A stretch of DNA of 64,000 bases, taken from Desulfurispirillum indicum S5 (GTDB lineage Bacteria; Chrysiogenota; Chrysiogenetes; Chrysiogenales; Chrysiogenaceae). Under the pieces are notes generated by a model, which worked only from the letters and a program-made list of their open reading frames with translations, made no database searches and was not told the DNA's origin. Position numbers and translations under genes: made by a program. Below, piece by piece: positions 59,967-64,000 of this stretch (the first letter of the stretch is position 1; every line of letters starts with the position of its first letter). The DNA is taken from NCBI RefSeq assembly GCF_000177635.2, contig NC_014836.1, forward strand, positions 2,182,001 through 2,246,000. Direction: 5' to 3'.

Positions 59967-60039
59967 GGCGGCCCGCAGCCCCCATCGCCCCGCATTTTCT
60001 GTCAACCGCAGGGGATTGGCGCAAATCATACTTTGCACC

Positions 60040-60068
60040 TTGAACAACCTCCTTCAAGGGCGTATACT
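60040..60068 (+). promoter_or_regulatory. Sigma70-like promoter of carA
   Basis: TTGAAC, 17 bases, TATACT, the best consensus-like pair upstream of carA. The distance from -10 to the ATG at 60133 is 64 bp. Confidence 0.55.
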
Positions 60069-60132
60069 TCCTGATTTGATAAATACGCGCTTCGCGTTCC
60101 CCGATAGACTTACCATTTAAGGAGAATACACC

Positions 60133-61275
60133 ATGAAAGGCTATATAGTCCTGGCGGACGGAAGATGCTTCACCGGAAAAGGTTTCGGATTCGAAGGAAT
60201 CAGTGAAGGCGAAGTGGTCTTCAACACCAGCATGACCGGTTACCAGGAAGTACTTACCGACCCGTCCTACGTCGACCAGATCGTCACCATGACCTACCCC
60301 ATGATGGGCAACTACGGTATCACCGAAGAGGACATGGAATCGGATCGCCCCTATGTACAGGGTTTTGTGGTCAAGGAGTATGTGGATATCCCCTCCAACT
60401 TCCGTTCACAGGAGACCCTCAGTCAGTTCCTGAAAAAGCATGGCATCCCGGGAGTGCATGGTATTGACACCCGTGCCCTGGTGCGACATATCCGCGAAAA
60501 AGGCGCCCTGCCAGGCATCATCGCCACGGGCGAACACAACATCGACGACCTCAGAAAGCGCGCGGCAGCGGTTGCTCCCATGGAAGGCAAGGATCTGGTA
60601 GCCAAGGTCACCTGCCAGAAGCCCTATACCTGGGATCAGGGTATCTGGAAGCTTGGGGAAGGGTTTATTCCCCCATCCAAATCGCCCAACCGTTACCGTC
60701 TGGCAGTATACGACTTCGGCATCAAGTACAACATGCTGCGCCTGCTGACCCACTACGGCTTTGACCTCACCGTCCTTCCGGCATTTACCCCCGCCGAGGA
60801 AATCCTGCAGGGCAATTACGATGGCGTCTTTCTCTCCAACGGCCCCGGCGACCCCGCCGCCGTGACTTACGCCCACGCCAACATCGCCAGGCTGATCGGC
60901 AAGCTGCCCCTCTTTGGCATCTGCCTTGGTCACCAGCTCACCTGCACTGCCCTGGGCGCAAAGACCTTCAAACTGAAATTCGGACACCGCGGTTCCAACC
61001 AGCCCGTCAAGGATCTGGCCACCGATAAAATCGAAATCACCTGCCAGAACCACGGTTTCGCGGTCGATCCCACCAATCTTCCACCCAAGGTGCGCGTATC
61101 ACATCTGAATCTCAACGACAACACCGTCGAGGGGATTACCCACGAGGAGTATCCCCTCTTCACGGTGCAGTACCACCCGGAAGCCAGCGCGGGACCCCAC
61201 GACAGTGAATATCTGTTCAAACGATTTGCCGACATGATCGAAAACCACCGCAAAACCCGTGCGATTGCCAACTGA
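60133..61275 (+). CDS. carA: CarA, carbamoyl-phosphate synthase small subunit
   Basis: A 380-residue glutaminase subunit. The N-terminal part has GEVVFNTSMTGYQEVLTDPSY and the amidotransferase domain has the Cys nucleophile in FGICLGHQL and His/Glu in VQYHPEAS. It supplies ammonia for carbamoyl phosphate in pyrimidine and arginine synthesis. carB is not next to it; tolC follows 14 bp downstream, so the pair is split. Confidence 0.95.
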   Translation: MKGYIVLADGRCFTGKGFGFEGISEGEVVFNTSMTGYQEVLTDPSYVDQIVTMTYPMMGNYGITEEDMESDRPYVQGFVVKEYVDIPSNFRSQETLSQFLKKHGIPGVHGIDTRALVRHIREKGALPGIIATGEHNIDDLRKRAAAVAPMEGKDLVAKVTCQKPYTWDQGIWKLGEGFIPPSKSPNRYRLAVYDFGIKYNMLRLLTHYGFDLTVLPAFTPAEEILQGNYDGVFLSNGPGDPAAVTYAHANIARLIGKLPLFGICLGHQLTCTALGAKTFKLKFGHRGSNQPVKDLATDKIEITCQNHGFAVDPTNLPPKVRVSHLNLNDNTVEGITHEEYPLFTVQYHPEASAGPHDSEYLFKRFADMIENHRKTRAIAN

Positions 61276-61289
61276 TAAAGGATTTTCCC

Positions 61290-62543
61290 ATGGGAAACCG
61301 CATTGTTCCGGCTGCCTTCTTCGCCCTTCTCTGCGCCGCGACAGCCCTGGCCAACGGCCATGTACGGGAAGTCAGTTTTGTGGAAGCCTACCACCTGGCA
61401 TTGGAAAACAATAAGGCCATCCTGCTGGAGGAGATTTCTCAGCGCAAAACCCAGCTCAGTGAAATTCAGGCCCGCTCTTACCTGCTGCCCAGGGCCAGCG
61501 CCGAGCTGCAATACACCCAGGGTGACCGTGAAGAACGCACCTTTGGAGCCGGCGTGACCCAGCCCCTGTACACCGGCGGCAAAGCCAGCGCAGAACGACG
61601 CAAAAGCGAACATCTCCAGGAAGCCGCCGAGTTCAGCGTGCGCTTCACCCGGCAGCAGGTCCTCAAACAGCTGATCGACATCACCGCAGACCTGCGCAAG
61701 GCCCAGGAGATGGTCAGGGTCAACCAGGAGAATGTGAAGCGACTTGAGGAGCACGTCAACAAGTCGCGCATCCGCCTGGAAGTCGGCGAAATCGCCCGCA
61801 CTGCCCTGCTGCAAAGCCAGATGGCCCTCAGCGAAGGTCGGGCAGACTACTTCGAGAGCCTGAGCCACCTTTCCACCCTGAACACCCGCCTCAACAATAT
61901 CATTGGGAGCACCCACGAAATTCGCATCGTCGGTGAGCTGCACCTGCCGGAGCTCCCTGCCTCCAGCTTTGACGATTGGCTGGTGAAGGCGAACCTCAAC
62001 CGCAACGACCTCATGGCCGAAGAAGCGCTGCTGGAGTACAGCCACGACGATCTGCGCGCGCGGGTCAGTGCCTACTACCCCCGCCTGGACGCCTTCGTGC
62101 GCTACTCCATACCCGACTTCGAGGAGAGCTCCGAATCCATCGTCTACACAGGCCTGAACCTTTCCATCCCCATACTGGAAGGGGGCACCCGCATCGCTTC
62201 CTACCGTGAGGCCAAATTTAACATCATTGAAAGCTCCCACCGCATCCTGCAGCGCAAAGAGAACGTGCGGCTGGATGTCAATCAGGAACTCAATACTATC
62301 GACGTGCTGAAGTACAAGCTGGAAGAAGCTTCCAGTCGTATGGATTATGCCCGGGAAAATCTGCGCATGACCACCCTGCAGTTTGAGGTCGGCAAATCCA
62401 CCAACCTGGATGTACTAGATGCCATGCTCAGCCTGAGCAACGCGGAACGCGCCCTGGCCGAAGCCCATTACGACATGATCAAGGCCCAGTACGGCCTGCT
62501 CTTCCATGTCGGCACCCTGGACATATCCCTCTTCTCTCCATGA
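61290..62543 (+). CDS. TolC-family outer-membrane efflux protein
   Basis: A 417-residue protein with signal peptide (AAFFALLCAATALANG) and two long helical/coiled repeats, seen as ALENNKAILLEEISQRKTQL and REAKFNIIESSHRILQRK. VTQPLYTGGKAS is typical of the TolC turn region. It forms a trimeric channel for a partner pump, not encoded here. It overlaps mutL by four bases (ATGA). Confidence 0.87.
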   Translation: MGNRIVPAAFFALLCAATALANGHVREVSFVEAYHLALENNKAILLEEISQRKTQLSEIQARSYLLPRASAELQYTQGDREERTFGAGVTQPLYTGGKASAERRKSEHLQEAAEFSVRFTRQQVLKQLIDITADLRKAQEMVRVNQENVKRLEEHVNKSRIRLEVGEIARTALLQSQMALSEGRADYFESLSHLSTLNTRLNNIIGSTHEIRIVGELHLPELPASSFDDWLVKANLNRNDLMAEEALLEYSHDDLRARVSAYYPRLDAFVRYSIPDFEESSESIVYTGLNLSIPILEGGTRIASYREAKFNIIESSHRILQRKENVRLDVNQELNTIDVLKYKLEEASSRMDYARENLRMTTLQFEVGKSTNLDVLDAMLSLSNAERALAEAHYDMIKAQYGLLFHVGTLDISLFSP

Positions 62544-64000
62544 AGATCGGTGTACTCCCCGACACCGTCATCAACCAGATCGCGGCCGGAGAAGTGGTTG
62601 AGCGGCCGGTCAACGTCGTCAAGGAGCTGGTGGAAAACGCCCTTGACGCTGACGCCAGGCGGGTGGAAATTGCCATTGAAGGTGGTGGCATCAAGCGCAT
62701 CCGCATTACCGATGACGGCTGCGGCATGGCCAGACACGACCTCATGCTCTGTGTGGAGCGACACGCCACCAGCAAAATCCGCTCCTTTGACGACCTCACC
62801 CAGCTTCACTCCATGGGCTTTCGCGGTGAAGCCCTGCCCAGCATCGCCTCTGTCAGCCGCATGCACATCACCTCCCGCCAGCCAGACGAGCTGACTGGCC
62901 ACTGCCTGCACATTGAGGGCGGCAGAATGACGGAAGTCCGGGAAGAGGGAGCCAACCCCGGTACACGGGTCGAGATCGCCGACCTTTTCTACAATGTCCC
63001 GGCCCGCAAAAAATTTCTACGCACCCCCCAGACCGAGCAGAATCTCATCACATCTCTGGTGCAGTCATTTGCCCTGGCTCACCCCCAGACCGCCTTCAGC
63101 TACAGCGTCGATGGCCGCGCGCAGTTCCAGTTTCCACCCGCCACCATCGACGAACGCATCCGACAGGTATTCGGCCGCGAAAACGCCACCGCACTGCGCG
63201 AAGGCCGCTCGCAGCAGGACGACGGAACCGGGTTCCACCTGTACCTCTCGCGCCCCGACAACACCCGCAGCCGCCGCGACTCCCTCTACTTCTTTGTCAA
63301 TCGCCGCCACGTGAAGGATCGCCTGCTGGGAGCCTGGCTGCAGCGAGCGTACCGCCACCTCATACCCCAGGGACGCCATCCCTTCGGCGCCCTCTTTCTG
63401 AACATCGATCCCGCCCTGGTGGATGTCAATGTCCACCCCACCAAAACGGAAGTGCGTTTCTTCGATATAGGTGCTCTGGGCCGACTCTTTGAGCAGGCCA
63501 TCCGCCAGGTTCTCATTGAAGGCGAAACTCCCTTCCACAGCAGCCCGGAACCCCCGGCGCCCGCCGTGCCGCGGGGCTTTCCCAGCACCGGTGGATGGAG
63601 CAGCAGCGCCCCCCACCGAAACTTTGGTGGCCAGATCAGCGAACCAGCACCAGCGATACTCCCGCCGTCACACCTACCCGCTCGACACGGGCAACCCGCC
63701 TCACCCTACGGCGAGACGCCGCTGTGGGAATCCGCCGCGCCATCAACAGCCGATTTCCAGATCCTCGGACAGTTCCAGGACACCTTCATTGTCGGCATCA
63801 AAGACGAGGAGCTGATCCTGGTGGACCAGCACGCCGCCATGGAACGCATCAACTTTGAGGAAATTTCCGACCTCTACGCCGACAATCGGGTGGAACAGCA
63901 GCCCCTGCTCTTCCCGCACCCCATCGGACTGACGCCCCAGGAGCAACTGACCCTGAACACCCATATGCCCCAGCTGCAGGCCATGGGCTTCACCATTGAT
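62540..64000 (+). CDS. mutL: MutL DNA mismatch repair protein (5' part, runs off the window)
   Basis: 487 codons from ATG 62540, with no stop before the end of the window. The GHKL ATPase motifs are clear: INQIAAGEVVERPVNVVKELVENALDA (E and N box), ITDDGCGM, RHATSKI, GFRGEALPSIASV. The transducer domain follows, with VNRRHVKD and DVNVHPTKTEVRF. The Pro/Ser-rich linker starts near residue 325, and the C-terminal dimerisation domain with IVGIKDEELILVDQHAAMERI has begun. Couples MutS to repair. Whether it has an endonuclease motif cannot be seen. Confidence 0.95.
   Translation, partial: MKIGVLPDTVINQIAAGEVVERPVNVVKELVENALDADARRVEIAIEGGGIKRIRITDDGCGMARHDLMLCVERHATSKIRSFDDLTQLHSMGFRGEALPSIASVSRMHITSRQPDELTGHCLHIEGGRMTEVREEGANPGTRVEIADLFYNVPARKKFLRTPQTEQNLITSLVQSFALAHPQTAFSYSVDGRAQFQFPPATIDERIRQVFGRENATALREGRSQQDDGTGFHLYLSRPDNTRSRRDSLYFFVNRRHVKDRLLGAWLQRAYRHLIPQGRHPFGALFLNIDPALVDVNVHPTKTEVRFFDIGALGRLFEQAIRQVLIEGETPFHSSPEPPAPAVPRGFPSTGGWSSSAPHRNFGGQISEPAPAILPPSHLPARHGQPASPYGETPLWESAAPSTADFQILGQFQDTFIVGIKDEELILVDQHAAMERINFEEISDLYADNRVEQQPLLFPHPIGLTPQEQLTLNTHMPQLQAMGFTID

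Noticed and set aside
1-64000. CRISPR array, rRNA or tRNA genes
   Set aside because: No regular direct repeats with spacers and no tRNA- or rRNA-like sequence was noticed; a covariance-model search would be needed to be certain.

Overview
The window is one contiguous stretch of a GC-rich Gram-negative bacterial chromosome. TonB/ExbBD, a TolC-type protein, outer-membrane lipoproteins and a TonB-dependent receptor show a two-membrane cell. A bidirectional-type Hox [NiFe] hydrogenase, a nickel CO dehydrogenase with its CO sensor, radical-SAM anaerobic heme degradation, ferrous-iron transport and a probable ferrosome (iron storage) cluster point to an anaerobe or facultative anaerobe. I cannot name the genus. 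A Chrysiogenetes-like or deltaproteobacteria-like organism would fit, but this is a guess.

Layout. 1-2010: end of hoxF, then hoxU and hoxY. 2011-12440: an accessory island. It opens with three integron gene cassettes with attC sites and no integrase (CALIN-like). Two copies of a RAYT-type transposase/antitoxin unit, two IS5-family copies and one complete and one partial IS3-family element follow, with decayed toxin-antitoxin pairs. 12443-17534: small housekeeping or regulatory genes (two methyltransferases, lipocalin, diguanylate cyclase, Crp/Fnr regulator, short-chain dehydrogenase). 17702-19563: hoxH and its maturation protease, 15.7 kb away from hoxY. 19681-26147 (minus): mgtE, cooC, cooS, cooA and a hydrolase. 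A CooA-type operator lies between cooA and cooS. 26313-29038: cobalamin riboswitch and metE.

29097-38506 (minus): a compact run of about eleven genes that looks like one heme system: Com-like zinc finger, ChuW/HutW-type radical SAM enzyme, TonB-dependent receptor, ECF importer (S, T and fused A-A' proteins), HutX, flavodoxin, ExbB, ExbD, TonB. 38665-48946 (plus): an orphan histidine kinase, then a ferrosome-like cluster (HMA-type protein, several small membrane proteins, a P1B-type ATPase without the CPC motif) followed by feoA, feoB, a nicotianamine-synthase-like methyltransferase, a flippase-like membrane protein, a DUF4198-type protein and a FeoB-associated Cys-rich protein. Heme uptake, heme opening, Fe(II) import and iron storage are therefore adjacent.

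48955-64000: core genes. A UbiX-thioesterase fusion, accA, an envelope/division block (M23 peptidase, ftsL, ftsI, murE), an LPP20-type lipoprotein, an S4 protein, ribD, ubiB, carA, tolC and the 5' part of mutL, which runs off the window.

No rRNA, tRNA or CRISPR array was seen.
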